Positions 1 to 7,899 of a DNA stretch of 64,000 nt are shown in pieces; the first letter of the stretch is position 1; every line of letters begins with the position of its first letter. Under the pieces are notes generated by a model, which was not told the DNA's origin, did not search any database, and saw nothing but the letters and a program-made list of their open reading frames with translations. The position numbers and the translations under genes are program-made. This DNA is from Rhodoblastus sp963748385 (lineage in GTDB: Bacteria > Pseudomonadota > Alphaproteobacteria > Rhizobiales > Beijerinckiaceae): assembly GCA_963748385.1 (NCBI GenBank), contig CAVVIQ010000020.1:1-64000 (forward strand), written 5' to 3'.

Positions 1-813
1 AGCCGATCATTTCGCTCCGGCGGCAGCCGGTCAGCGCGATCTGACGAATGATTTCCACGGTCGTCGCGTACTTCTCATCCTTCTCAGCCGTGCGCAGCAT
101 CTCGCCCAGCGTCCGATACTCCGCTTCCGTGAGCCGGCGGGTGCGGACATTGTCCTTCGGCTTCCGCAGGCCGTGGGCAGGATTGGTGGTGATGATGCCA
201 GCTTCGACCGCATAGGTGAGGATGCCGCCGAGGAGCCCGACGGTTCGCGTGGCCGTTCCGGCGCCGCCGCGGACGATCGCCTTGCCGCGCAGCTTCTTCG
301 TCTTGACGGCGACTCGCGTCTTGCCGGCCATGATGTCCTTCAGGACCTTGTTGATGTCGGCCTTGGTTAGGTCCTTCACGCGGCGCGTCCCGAGGAGCGG
401 GATGATGTGCCGCTCTATGCGGCCGGTGTCCGTCCCCACGGTCGTGGGTTTCTTGGGCCGCCCGCCCTTCCCCAAGATGAGGCCTGCGTTCAGGTCATTG
501 ACGTAGAGCGTGCAGAGCTCCTTGACCGTGATGGCCTTGTGATCGAGCTGGCGCTCCTCGGCGGGGTTGTCGCCCTGAGCAACGCGGCCCAACTGGACCT
601 TCGCCTCCTGCCGAGCGCTTTCGGCCGTCCAGACGCCATGCAAGCCGATGGTGTAGCGGCGCGAACGGCCCAAGGCGCGGTATTGAAGGACGTAGCTGCG
701 CTTGCCAGAAGCGAAGACGCGCAGGCCGAAACCTGGTAGCTCGTCATCCCAGATGACGTAGTCTTTCCGCGGAACTCGGCAGCGTCGACGAGCCGCTTCG
801 TGAGCTTAGCCAT
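1..813 (-). pseudogene. Tyrosine recombinase (phage/island integrase), 3' partial, frameshifted
   Basis: Integrases of this type cut and rejoin DNA at tRNA-borne attachment sites. The minus strand from ATG 813 reads MAKLTKRLVDAAEFRGK and then jumps frame at about 762/763. In the next frame it continues DYVIWDDELPGFGLRVF, the N-terminal arm-binding domain of P4-like integrases, and runs to the window edge with the start of the catalytic domain (IALTGCRRSEMIG, where the first R would be the catalytic arginine). One missing base explains the shift. A ribosome site (GGGAGAA) precedes 813, which supports this start over the longer frame opening at 951. The catalytic His/Arg/Tyr region lies outside the window. 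The shift may be real inactivation or a sequence error. Confidence 0.8.
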
Positions 814-843
814 GGGAATTCTCCCGTCCAAACTCCGTTTCTG

Positions 844-977
844 CGTAAGCACCACGTAAGCAGCCGGACGGAAATTGGAGCGAATTTTCGGATAGAGGTT
901 TCGGCGCGAAATTTCGGATAGTTTAGTCTTTTCATATGGTTGTAGTGCCATAGCGTGCCCTGTCGCATATTTCGGAT
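844..977. repeat. Short direct repeats between integrase and tRNA fragment
   Basis: CGTAAGCA occurs at 844-851 and 855-862, and TTTCGGAT at 886-893, 912-919 and 970-977, all between the integrase start and the tRNA-Arg fragment. Repeats in this position are typical arm-type sites for integrase or excisionase. That role is inference from position only. Confidence 0.4.
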
Positions 978-992
978 GGGTGCGTTAAATTG

Positions 993-1037
993 CTCCGAAG
1001 GCAGAGGCCAGGGGTTCGAATCCCTTCGGGTGCGCCA
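993..1037 (+). repeat. Displaced 3' half of tRNA-Arg(CCG): island attachment site
   Basis: From the anticodon loop (CTCCGAA, anticodon CCG) through the 3' anticodon stem, variable arm, T-arm (GGGGTTCGAATCCC) to the acceptor strand and CCA, this matches the 3' half of an alphaproteobacterial tRNA-Arg. The bases upstream cannot form the 5' half, so it is not a tRNA gene. A copy of this kind is left when an element integrates into a tRNA. The intact tRNA should lie left of the window and the island between them. Confidence 0.75.
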
Positions 1038-1160
1038 TTTTCGACACCGCTCGGAACAAAACTGCGAACACTGGCGCGATTGACGGTTCGCCGAAGCGCT
1101 TGCAGCCGTTGTCGCGAAACCTTCGGCAGATAACGACGCGAGCATGTGTTTGCGCGCAAG

Positions 1161-1733
1161 CTACAAATCGCCGCGGCGTTGGGCAAGAAGGCTTCGAGCC
1201 TCGACCCGCGCCGATTCGAGCAACTCCCGTTGAAGCCCCGGATCCAGCGCCGCGCGCGCCAGCATCACCGCGCCCACGGACTGGTTAATCAGCGCCCACG
1301 CCTTGTCGCTCGAACCTGCGATGGATTCCAACTCCGCGTGCACTTCGCGCAAGCCATCGTCGAAGGCGGAACGCACGGCGTCACTGGCGCGAGCAACCTC
1401 GGCGGCCAGCGCCGGCAGCGGGCAGCCCCGCTCGGGACGCCGTATGTGTTGCAGACTCAAGTAGGCCGCCATGGCCTTGTCGGCGGCCTCGGCGTCACCG
1501 GCCTGGATCTTCGCGAAGCGGTCGGCCGTGCGCCGCAGGTCGGCGCGAATGACCGCCGCGAAGAGGTCGGTCTTGCCGGCGAAGTGCTTGTATAGCGAAC
1601 CGCTGGTCACGCCGGCCGCCGAGGCGATGGCGTCCACGCCACTGGCCGCGAAGCCATGTTGCTTGACATGACGAGCGCTACTGTCCAGCAGGCGCCGGCG
1701 GGCCTCGTCTTTATGTTCCCTCGAATAGCGCAT
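1161..1733 (-). CDS. TetR/AcrR family transcriptional regulator
   Basis: This 190-residue repressor-type protein has an N-terminal helix-turn-helix of the TetR kind (residues about 8-55, with GVDAIASAAGVTSGSLYKHF as the recognition unit) and a helical ligand-binding C-terminus. The end resembles the YxiF/AcrR-C subgroup that usually controls small detoxification operons. I chose ATG 1733; a TTG at 1760 would add nine residues but would run into the operator. It is divergent from an SDR and an isomerase-like gene that are its probable targets. The ligand cannot be told from sequence. Confidence 0.88.
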   Translation of the reverse strand: MRYSREHKDEARRRLLDSSARHVKQHGFAASGVDAIASAAGVTSGSLYKHFAGKTDLFAAVIRADLRRTADRFAKIQAGDAEAADKAMAAYLSLQHIRRPERGCPLPALAAEVARASDAVRSAFDDGLREVHAELESIAGSSDKAWALINQSVGAVMLARAALDPGLQRELLESARVEARSLLAQRRGDL

Positions 1734-1756
1734 GCCGACTGGACCTGTTATGATTG

Positions 1757-1796
1757 ACAATCAATTGTAACACCTTATAAGATAACGATCGTTATC
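1757..1796. promoter_or_regulatory. Probable TetR operators between divergent genes
   Basis: GATAACGATCGTTATC at 1781-1796 is a perfect 16-bp palindrome. A second dyad, ACAAT-CA-ATTGT, lies at 1757-1768, directly upstream of the TetR start. The spacing suits repression of the regulator and of the divergent genes. Direct evidence is the symmetry only. Confidence 0.6.
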
Positions 1797-2161
1797 GCAA
1801 GAATAGGCGGACGCAATGCTCCGGTTGACCGCCCCATGAGCGCGCTCAAAGCGAGCCGGCTTTCAAGCGAGGCGGCCAGTTCGTCCGGCGGCTGGCGCAA
1901 GACGGCGCAGATCGCCCGCTCGCTCAATTATGGCCTCGAAATTCAGAACGCGAGGCCGCGCATCGCGCGCATCCGGCGCGACACGGCGCCCCCCACCTCG
2001 CAGGGTCATATCCGCCAGAAATCGCAGCGCAGGGACAACCACAGGAATGGCGCCGACCGCAGCGTCATTGTCGGCGCGTCCTGGCCCAGGCGCGGCCTAG
2101 CGCATATCGAACGCTTGGCCGCCCCAGCCTACGCTCCTTCGCATCCTGCATCGGAGGTCGG
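1797..2161 (+). other. Intergenic leader, no supported gene
   Basis: This 365-base stretch upstream of the SDR gene has an open frame from 1836 that overlaps the SDR start. It has no recognisable domain and no ribosome site. I see only the SDR ribosome site (GGAGG just before 2162). Confidence 0.4.
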
Positions 2162-2890
2162 ATGACCCAAGCCAAGGCGATACTCGTGATCGGCGCCGGC
2201 GACGCCACCGGCGGCGCCATCGCGCGGCGCTTTGCCCGTGAGGGCTACATCGCTTGCGTCACGCGCCGCACGGCCGACAAGTTGGAGCCGCTTGTGCAAC
2301 AGATCCGCGCCGACGGCGGGCAGGCGCATGGCTTTGGCAGCGATGCGCGCAAGGAGGCGGAGATGGTTGCACTCGTCGAGAAGATCGAAAGCGAGATCGC
2401 GCCCATCGAGGTCGCCGTGTTCAACATCGGCGCCAACGTTCGCTACGGCATCACCGAGACCACCGCCCGCGTGTACGCCAAGGTCTGGGAAATGGCCTGT
2501 TTCGGCGGCTTCCTGATGGGGCGTGAGGTCGCCAGGGTCATGCTGCCGCGCGGTCGAGGCACCATCATATTCACAGGCGCAACGGCCAGCTTGCGCGGCC
2601 GCGAGGGCTTCGCCGCCTTCGCCGGCGCCAAGCACGCACTGCGCGCGCTGGCGCAAAGCATGGCGCGCGAACTGTGGCCGAAGGGCATCCATGTCGCGCA
2701 CCCGGTGATCGACGGCGCGATCGACACCGAGTTCATCCGCAGCAACTTCCCCGAACGCTTCGCGCTCAAGGAGCAGCAAGGAATCCTGAACCCGGATCAC
2801 ATCGCAGAGGCCTACTGGCAGATTCACCAGCAGCCGCGCGACGCCTGGACACACGAGACCGATCTGCGCCCCTGGATGGAAAGCTGGTAA
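2162..2890 (+). CDS. SDR-family protein lacking the catalytic Ser and Tyr
   Basis: Short-chain dehydrogenases use a Rossmann fold to bind NAD(P). The 242-residue protein keeps an N-terminal glycine-rich loop (GAGDATGGAIA, residues 11-21) and an NIGAN equivalent of the NNAG motif at about 88. The catalytic tetrad is altered: the YxxxK motif reads F153-A-G-A-K157, and the serine position falls in FTGAT with no serine. Only the lysine remains. A good GGAGG lies before the ATG. The next gene overlaps its stop by one base, and the pair sits opposite a TetR regulator. A conventional oxidoreductase role is therefore doubtful; a binding or non-classical role is possible. Confidence 0.85.
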   Translation: MTQAKAILVIGAGDATGGAIARRFAREGYIACVTRRTADKLEPLVQQIRADGGQAHGFGSDARKEAEMVALVEKIESEIAPIEVAVFNIGANVRYGITETTARVYAKVWEMACFGGFLMGREVARVMLPRGRGTIIFTGATASLRGREGFAAFAGAKHALRALAQSMARELWPKGIHVAHPVIDGAIDTEFIRSNFPERFALKEQQGILNPDHIAEAYWQIHQQPRDAWTHETDLRPWMESW

Positions 2891-3537
2891 TGCCCATGAA
2901 CCCCACCCTCGAGATCGGCGTCGAATTCCTGTTCGATTTCGGCAGCCCCAACGCCTATCTGTGCCACAAGGTGATTCCGTCGATAGAAGCGCGGACGGGC
3001 GTCCGTTTCACCTATCTGCCGATCCTGCTCGGTGGTCTGTTCAAGCTGGCGAACAACCGGTCGCCGGTCGAAGCCTTCGCCGCCATCCCCAACAAACTGG
3101 CGTATGACAGATTGGAAATGAGGCGATTCGTCACCCGGCATGGGCTGAAGGAATTCAAATTGAACCCCCACTTCCCGGTGAACACGCTGCAGATCATGCG
3201 CGGCGCGGTTGCGGCGCAGCGGTTAGGTTGTTTCGAGCCCTACGTCGACTCGATGTTCGCGGCGATGTGGGAACGTGGGCTGAAGATGGACGAGCCGGCC
3301 GCGATAGCCGCCGTGCTCACCGAAGGCGGGATGGACGCTGAACGCCTGATCCAGACCGCGCAGGAGCCCGAGGTCAAAGGCCAGCTGATGGCCAACACGC
3401 AGGCCAGCCATGACCGCGGCGCGTTCGGCTCGCCGACGTTCTTCGTTCGCGATGAGATGTTCTTCGGCAAGGAGCGCTTGAAAGCGGTCGAGGAAGAGCT
3501 TGTCCGGCTTCGGCAAGTCGGTGGGCCAGGAACCTGA
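2890..3537 (+). CDS. 2-hydroxychromene-2-carboxylate isomerase / DsbA-like (kappa GST) family
   Basis: The family has a thioredoxin fold with a helical insert and includes the NahD isomerase of naphthalene breakdown and kappa glutathione transferases. The 215-residue product shows FDFGSPNAYL near the N-terminus (Ser19 is the usual glutathione-activating or catalytic residue) and a GAFGSPTFFV cis-proline segment near the C-terminus. The length is normal. ATG 2890 overlaps the SDR stop, implying translational coupling; ATG 2896 is the alternative. With the TetR gene it suggests a glutathione-dependent detoxification or aromatic-catabolism module. The substrate is unknown. Confidence 0.85.
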   Translation: MPMNPTLEIGVEFLFDFGSPNAYLCHKVIPSIEARTGVRFTYLPILLGGLFKLANNRSPVEAFAAIPNKLAYDRLEMRRFVTRHGLKEFKLNPHFPVNTLQIMRGAVAAQRLGCFEPYVDSMFAAMWERGLKMDEPAAIAAVLTEGGMDAERLIQTAQEPEVKGQLMANTQASHDRGAFGSPTFFVRDEMFFGKERLKAVEEELVRLRQVGGPGT

Positions 3538-3599
3538 CTGAATATCCAGGCCATGGGCTCCGACGGCGCGACGGTCGCCTGGGCGCCAATGGCCGCCGT

Positions 3600-4221
3600 C
3601 CACCGGAAAACGCGCCGTCCGTCCGCGTCGATTTATCCAAGACCGGGATCTGCGGCGTGATCTGCTTCCGCTTGACGAGCAGGCGAGGTTTTGCGCCGCG
3701 CCAAAGGCCGTGTCGGCGTCAGATAACCCGGCTCGAGGCCGAAGCGATCCTCGGTTCGATCCGGCGTCGCTTGGGCGGCTTCGACCTCGGCCTGGCGAAT
3801 GGAGCGCATGGCTTCGGCATCGACAATCGCGCCATGATCGGTGTCGATCAGTAATTGGTCGCGCGCGCAAGGAAGCCTGAATCCTTCCGAGCGCTTCCCA
3901 CCCGGTCAGCCGACAACAACGGAGTCGACAACCCATGCCCGCCTGAAGAAGCCAGCGATAGGCGAGATCGAGATCGACCGCGTCGCACAGGCGGCGCTCC
4001 GAACGGATTCCGATGCAATAGCCGACGAGCAGCATGCGGATCATCAGTTCCGGATCGATCGAGGGGCGACCGATGCTGCTATGGAACGGCTTCAGCCCGT
4101 TACGCACGCCTTCAAGGTCAATATGCCGGTCGACGCCCCGGAGCCGATGGTCGCCGGGCGCGTGGTCGTCGAGGCGGAAATCATGGAACAACCGGGCCGC
4201 CGCCGCTTGAACGCCCATCAT
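3600..4221 (-). pseudogene. IS1182-like transposase remnant with internal deletion
   Basis: The minus strand from 4221 encodes MMGVQAAAARLFHDFRLDDH and then about 90 residues ending near LAYRWLLQAGM, the N-terminal part of IS1182-type (DDE) transposases. Around 3860 it jumps to LIDTDHGAIVDAEAMRSIRQ in another frame, which belongs well past residue 200 of the family. It ends near DKSTRTDGAFS with the C-terminus missing. The middle of the catalytic core has therefore been deleted. I found no terminal inverted repeats. It lies directly upstream of the N-ATPase operon. Confidence 0.7.
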
Positions 4222-4569
4222 CGCCCCATCCCCCGCCAAACCAGCAGGAGAGGTGAATCACGGCGTCCGCGCCCGATCAATCGCCGAGTCTTTCAACGGA
4301 ATCCGCCCTTCGCGGAAGTTCGGCTTCACGCGTCGGAGATTATGCTATCGATTTCACCAATTCAAAAAGGCGTCATGGCGCGCACGGGCGGAATGGCGTG
4401 GGAAGCGCTCATTCAGAGACGCGTATGGGCTACCGCCACTTGGCCGGTGTTCGCTTCAAAGGAATTGACCTTTGCCGGCTTCCGGCTCCAGACTTGACCT
4501 GATCATTGGCGCGAGCGAATTCGCAATGGCGCCGGACGAAGGCTCCAGACGACGTCTCTGAGGACTTTG
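4222..4569 (+). other. Intergenic region upstream of the N-ATPase operon
   Basis: No supported gene. It should contain the promoter of atpDCQRBEFAG. TTGACC occurs at 4465-4470 and 4494-4499, but neither has a convincing -10 box at 16-18 bases. A GAGGA ribosome site at 4560-4564 serves atpD. Confidence 0.4.
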
Positions 4570-5991
4570 ATGGCGGAGCGCGACTCAGAAGGGCTGGTCG
4601 TATCGGTGCGCGGCGCTGTGGTGGACCTGCGCTTCGGCGACGGTCGCCTGCCGCCGGTCGACAGCGCCATCGATGTGCTATGGAATCGTCCGCAGCCGCT
4701 GGTCCTCGAAGTTCACAGCCATCTCGACGCGCGCACCGTCCGCGCTATCGCCTTGCAAGCGACCTCCGGCCTGTCGCGCGGCGTCACGGCGCGCGCCTCA
4801 TGCGAACCGCTGAAAGTTCCGGTCGGCGAGGCGGCGCTTGGCCGGCTGTTCGACGCTTTGGGTCATGTCGGCGATTCCGGTCCGCCTCTTCCCGCGGACA
4901 CGCCGCGCCGGTCGATTCACAATCCTCCGCCGCGGCTGGAGGACGAAAGCGCCGCCACCCGAATTTTCGAAACCGGAATCAAGGTGATCGACCTGCTCAA
5001 CCCACTGGCCCAGGGCGGCAAGGCGGCGATGTTCGGCGGCGCGGGCGTCGGCAAGACCGTGCTGGTGATGGAGCTGATCCACGCCATGGTCGAGAGATAC
5101 CAGGGCATTTCCGTCTTCGCCGGCGTTGGCGAGCGTTCCCGCGAGGGCCATGAATTATGGACGGAAATGCGCGAATCCGGCGTCCTCGCGCGCGCTGTGC
5201 TGGTCTATGGCCAGATGAACGAGCCGCCGGGGGCCCGCTGGCGGGCGCCGCTGACGGCGCTGACCATGGCGGAATATTTCCGCGACCAGAAGCATCAGAA
5301 CGTCCTGCTGTTGATGGACAACATCTTCCGCTTCGTGCAGGCCGGCGCCGAAGTCTCCAGCCTGCTCGGGCGCCTGCCGTCGCGGGTCGGCTACCAGCCG
5401 ACCCTGGCGAGCGAGGTCGCCGCCCTGCAGGAGCGCATCGCCTCGGCGGCGGGAGCGTCCGTCACCGCCATCCAGGCGGTCTATGTGCCGGCCGACGATT
5501 TCACCGATCCCGCCGTCACCGCCATTTCCAGCCATATGGACAGCATCATCATGCTGTCCCGCCAGCTCGCCGCGGAGGGTTTTTATCCCGCCGTCGACCC
5601 GCTCGGTTCTTCGTCGGCTCTGCTCGATCCGCTCGTGGTCGGCGAGGCCCATTACCGCCTCGCCGAACGCGCGCGCGAAATTCTGGCGCGGTTCAAAGAC
5701 CTACAGGACATTATCGCCCTACTCGGGGTCGAGGAGCTGGGCGCAGCCGACCGCCAGATCGTCAGGCGGGCGCGCCGCCTGCAACGTTTTCTCAGCCAAC
5801 CCTTCGTCGTCACCGAGGCCTTTACCGGCACGCCCGGCCGCAGTGTCGCGCTTTCCGACACATTGGAGGGCTGCCGCGCCATTCTCGATGGCGAAACCGA
5901 CGACTGGGCCGAAAACTCGCTCTATATGGTAGGAACGCTGGAGGATGCGCGGCGAAAGGAAGCTAAAGCGAAAGCAGAGGCGCCCGCATGA
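4570..5991 (+). CDS. atpD: N-type ATPase F1 subunit beta
   Basis: This is the catalytic subunit of the F1 head, which makes or hydrolyses ATP coupled to ion flow. The 473-residue protein has the beta-barrel start, a Walker A loop GGAGVGKT (156-163), GERSREGHEL with the catalytic glutamate after it, and a Walker B segment LLLMDNIFRF. ATG 4570 follows GAGGA by five bases; a TTG three bases earlier is less likely. It is first in an operon ordered D-C-Q-R-B-E-F-A-G, the diagnostic order of N-ATPases, which are a second, laterally moved ATPase in many bacteria. Its stop overlaps atpC. Confidence 0.95.
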   Translation: MAERDSEGLVVSVRGAVVDLRFGDGRLPPVDSAIDVLWNRPQPLVLEVHSHLDARTVRAIALQATSGLSRGVTARASCEPLKVPVGEAALGRLFDALGHVGDSGPPLPADTPRRSIHNPPPRLEDESAATRIFETGIKVIDLLNPLAQGGKAAMFGGAGVGKTVLVMELIHAMVERYQGISVFAGVGERSREGHELWTEMRESGVLARAVLVYGQMNEPPGARWRAPLTALTMAEYFRDQKHQNVLLLMDNIFRFVQAGAEVSSLLGRLPSRVGYQPTLASEVAALQERIASAAGASVTAIQAVYVPADDFTDPAVTAISSHMDSIIMLSRQLAAEGFYPAVDPLGSSSALLDPLVVGEAHYRLAERAREILARFKDLQDIIALLGVEELGAADRQIVRRARRLQRFLSQPFVVTEAFTGTPGRSVALSDTLEGCRAILDGETDDWAENSLYMVGTLEDARRKEAKAKAEAPA

Positions 5992-6398
5992 GACTGCGCA
6001 TCGTCACGCCGCTATCGGTCGTCGTCGACGAAGACGGCGTTCTGTCCGTCCGGGCGCAGGACGCGAGCGGCTCTTTCGGGCTTCTTCCCGGCCATGCCGA
6101 TTTTCTGACCAGCCTGACTGTGTCGGTCGTCAGCTGGCGAGGCGCTGACGGGCGGGGGCGGTATTGCGCCGTCCGGCGCGGCGTCCTTTCCGTGAGCGAC
6201 GGGCGCGACGTGGCCATTGCGACGCGCGAGGCCGTCGCCAGCGACGATCTGGCCACGCTCGACCAGACCGTTCTCGCCCGCTTCCGGGAGGAGAGCGAAA
6301 CGGAAAAGTCCGAGCGCGTCGATGCGACGCGGCTGCATCTCGCCGCCATCCGACAGATCATGCGCCATCTGCGCCCAGATCGCCGCGAGGGATTTTGA
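5988..6398 (+). CDS. atpC: N-type ATPase F1 subunit epsilon
   Basis: The epsilon subunit is part of the central stalk and links gamma to the c ring. The 136-residue protein begins MRLRIVTPLSVVVDEDGV and contains GSFGLLPGHADFLTSL, the epsilon beta-sandwich signature, followed by a charged helical tail. ATG 5988 overlaps the atpD stop by four bases. The operon position directly after atpD is typical. Confidence 0.92.
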   Translation: MRLRIVTPLSVVVDEDGVLSVRAQDASGSFGLLPGHADFLTSLTVSVVSWRGADGRGRYCAVRRGVLSVSDGRDVAIATREAVASDDLATLDQTVLARFREESETEKSERVDATRLHLAAIRQIMRHLRPDRREGF

Positions 6399-6399
6399 G

Positions 6400-6681
6400 A
6401 TGCCCACGCCGGATGAAGGGGACCCGCTCGTCAAAGCCGCGCAGCGCGACGCCGAACGCGACCGACGCGGGCGCGAGAACGGCGAACTTTCGGTCGGCCG
6501 ACGGCTCGCGCAGATCGGCGTGCTCGGCTGGATGATCGTCACGCCGATATTGATCGGCCTGTTCCTCGGCCGCTGGCTTGACCGCGTCCTTCATTCCGGG
6601 CTGTTCTGGACGGCGCCCCTGCTGCTGGTTGGTCTTGGCCTCGGCTGCTGGTCGGCGTGGAAATGGGTGGAAAAGGCATGA
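6400..6681 (+). CDS. atpQ: N-ATPase operon protein AtpQ (ATPase gene1 family)
   Basis: This 93-residue membrane protein has an N-terminal charged stretch and two hydrophobic segments (about 43-62 and 68-86), as in the small AtpI/gene1-like proteins placed at this point in N-ATPase operons. Such proteins are thought to help assemble the c ring or handle cations. I identified it mainly from position and topology. ATG 6400 lies just after the atpC stop, and its end overlaps atpR by four bases. Confidence 0.85.
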   Translation: MPTPDEGDPLVKAAQRDAERDRRGRENGELSVGRRLAQIGVLGWMIVTPILIGLFLGRWLDRVLHSGLFWTAPLLLVGLGLGCWSAWKWVEKA

Positions 6682-6971
6682 ATGTTGATCCGCCCTTGGT
6701 GATGTCGGTTTTGCGCCTCGCCGGTTTCAGCCTGCTCGGGCTTTTCGGCGGCGCGCTCTATTTTTACGCCGTCTGGCGCAGCGCGCGCGCTTTGGCGGGC
6801 GGCGCCGGCCTGGGCAAAATTACCCCTTTCATCGTCGCGCGCTTTGTTCTGCTCGGCGCGCTGCTGGTCTTCGCCAGCCTGCGCGGCGCGGGGCCGCTGC
6901 TGGCGGCGGCTGCTGGCGTGCTGGCGGCGCGCTTCGTCGTGATGCGCCGCCTGAAGGAGAGCGCGTCATGA
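6678..6971 (+). CDS. atpR: N-ATPase operon protein AtpR
   Basis: This 97-residue protein has three predicted membrane helices (about 8-30, 45-66 and 70-90). AtpR is specific to N-ATPase operons and lies between atpQ and atpB; it has been proposed to supply a polar or arginine-bearing membrane helix to the Fo part. ARFVLLGALLVFASL carries a buried arginine. ATG 6678 shares an ATGA overlap with atpQ, and the stop overlaps atpB in the same way. The exact role is inference from published operon comparisons. Confidence 0.85.
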   Translation: MNVDPPLVMSVLRLAGFSLLGLFGGALYFYAVWRSARALAGGAGLGKITPFIVARFVLLGALLVFASLRGAGPLLAAAAGVLAARFVVMRRLKESAS

Positions 6972-7657
6972 ACTCTCCGCTCGTCACCCAGACGCTTTTC
7001 CATCTGGGCCCCGCTCCGGTCAGCGCGCCGGTCGTCGCGACCTGGGTGATCATGGCGGCACTGTCGCTGGGCGCCTTTCTCGCCTCACGCCGCCTGCGCC
7101 TCCTCCCGGACGCCTTTCAGGCCTTCATCGAAATCCTGGTCGAAAGCGTCGACGCCCAGATCCGCGAGACGATGCGGGTCGAGCCCGCGCCCTATCGCGC
7201 TTTCATCGGTTCGCTGTTCCTGTTCATTTTCGCCGCCAACTGGTCGAGCCTCGTCCCCGGCGCCGAGCCGCCGACGGCCCATCTGGAGACGGACGCGGCT
7301 TTGGCCTTTCTGGTCTTTCTGGCGGTGATCTTTTTCGGCGTGCGCGCCGGCGGCTGGCGCGGCTATCTGAAAACCTTCGCCACGCCGAGCCCGTTGCTGA
7401 TCCCGCTCAATTTCGTCGAGAGCCTCACCCGGACCTTTTCGCTGCTGGTGCGCCTGTTCGGCAATGTGATGAGCGGCGTTTTCGTCATCGGCATCGTCCT
7501 GTCGCTGGCCGGCTTGCTGGTTCCGATTCCGCTGATGGCGCTCGACCTGCTCACCGGCGCCGTTCAAGCCTATATTTTTGCTGTGCTGGCCATGGTTTTC
7601 ATCGCCGAGGGCCTCGAGCCGCCCGTTTCGGACAAGCTGAAAAAGGAAACCGCATGA
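6968..7657 (+). CDS. atpB: N-type ATPase Fo subunit a
   Basis: Subunit a forms the two half-channels that pass ions to the c ring. The 229-residue protein has five to six hydrophobic helices. The essential stator arginine is in FSLLVRLFGNVMSG, and the last helix contains QAYIFAVLAMVFIAEGL, with the glutamine and tyrosine usual at that site. It overlaps atpR by four bases upstream and atpE downstream. Confidence 0.94.
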   Translation: MNSPLVTQTLFHLGPAPVSAPVVATWVIMAALSLGAFLASRRLRLLPDAFQAFIEILVESVDAQIRETMRVEPAPYRAFIGSLFLFIFAANWSSLVPGAEPPTAHLETDAALAFLVFLAVIFFGVRAGGWRGYLKTFATPSPLLIPLNFVESLTRTFSLLVRLFGNVMSGVFVIGIVLSLAGLLVPIPLMALDLLTGAVQAYIFAVLAMVFIAEGLEPPVSDKLKKETA

Positions 7658-7899
7658 ACTGGTTGGAGTTTGCAAGCATTATCGGGGCCGCCGTCGCCGT
7701 CTCCTTCGGCGCGATCGGCCCCGCCCTGGCCGAAGGCCGCGCCGTCGCCGCCGCCATGGATGCGATCGCCCGTCAGCCCGAGGCGGCCGGCGCGATTTCC
7801 CGGACGCTCTTCGTCGGATTGGCGATGATCGAGACCATGGCGATCTATTGCCTGGTCATCGCTCTTCTCCTGCTCTTCGCCAATCCGTTGCTGAAATGA
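7654..7899 (+). CDS. atpE: N-type ATPase Fo subunit c with two membrane glutamates
   Basis: Subunit c forms the rotor ring. The 81-residue hairpin has the polar loop ARQPEA. In helix 2, GLAMIETMAIYCLVIALL places the ion-binding Glu and the conserved Tyr. Compared with the Na+-binding c subunit of Ilyobacter tartaricus, the Gln32 position is Glu27 here, Val63 is Met, Ser66 is Thr, and Glu65 and Tyr70 are kept. A second carboxylate in helix 1 is a feature of N-ATPase c subunits. It leaves open whether the ring uses Na+ or H+. It overlaps atpB and atpF by four bases each. Confidence 0.94.
   Translation: MNWLEFASIIGAAVAVSFGAIGPALAEGRAVAAAMDAIARQPEAAGAISRTLFVGLAMIETMAIYCLVIALLLLFANPLLK

Noticed and set aside
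993..1037. A functional tRNA-Arg gene
   Set aside because: Only the 3' half from the anticodon loop is present; the upstream bases cannot form the acceptor or D-arm.
1836..2165. A 109-codon gene upstream of the SDR gene
   Set aside because: No ribosome site, no domain, Arg-rich shadow-like composition, and it overlaps the SDR start.
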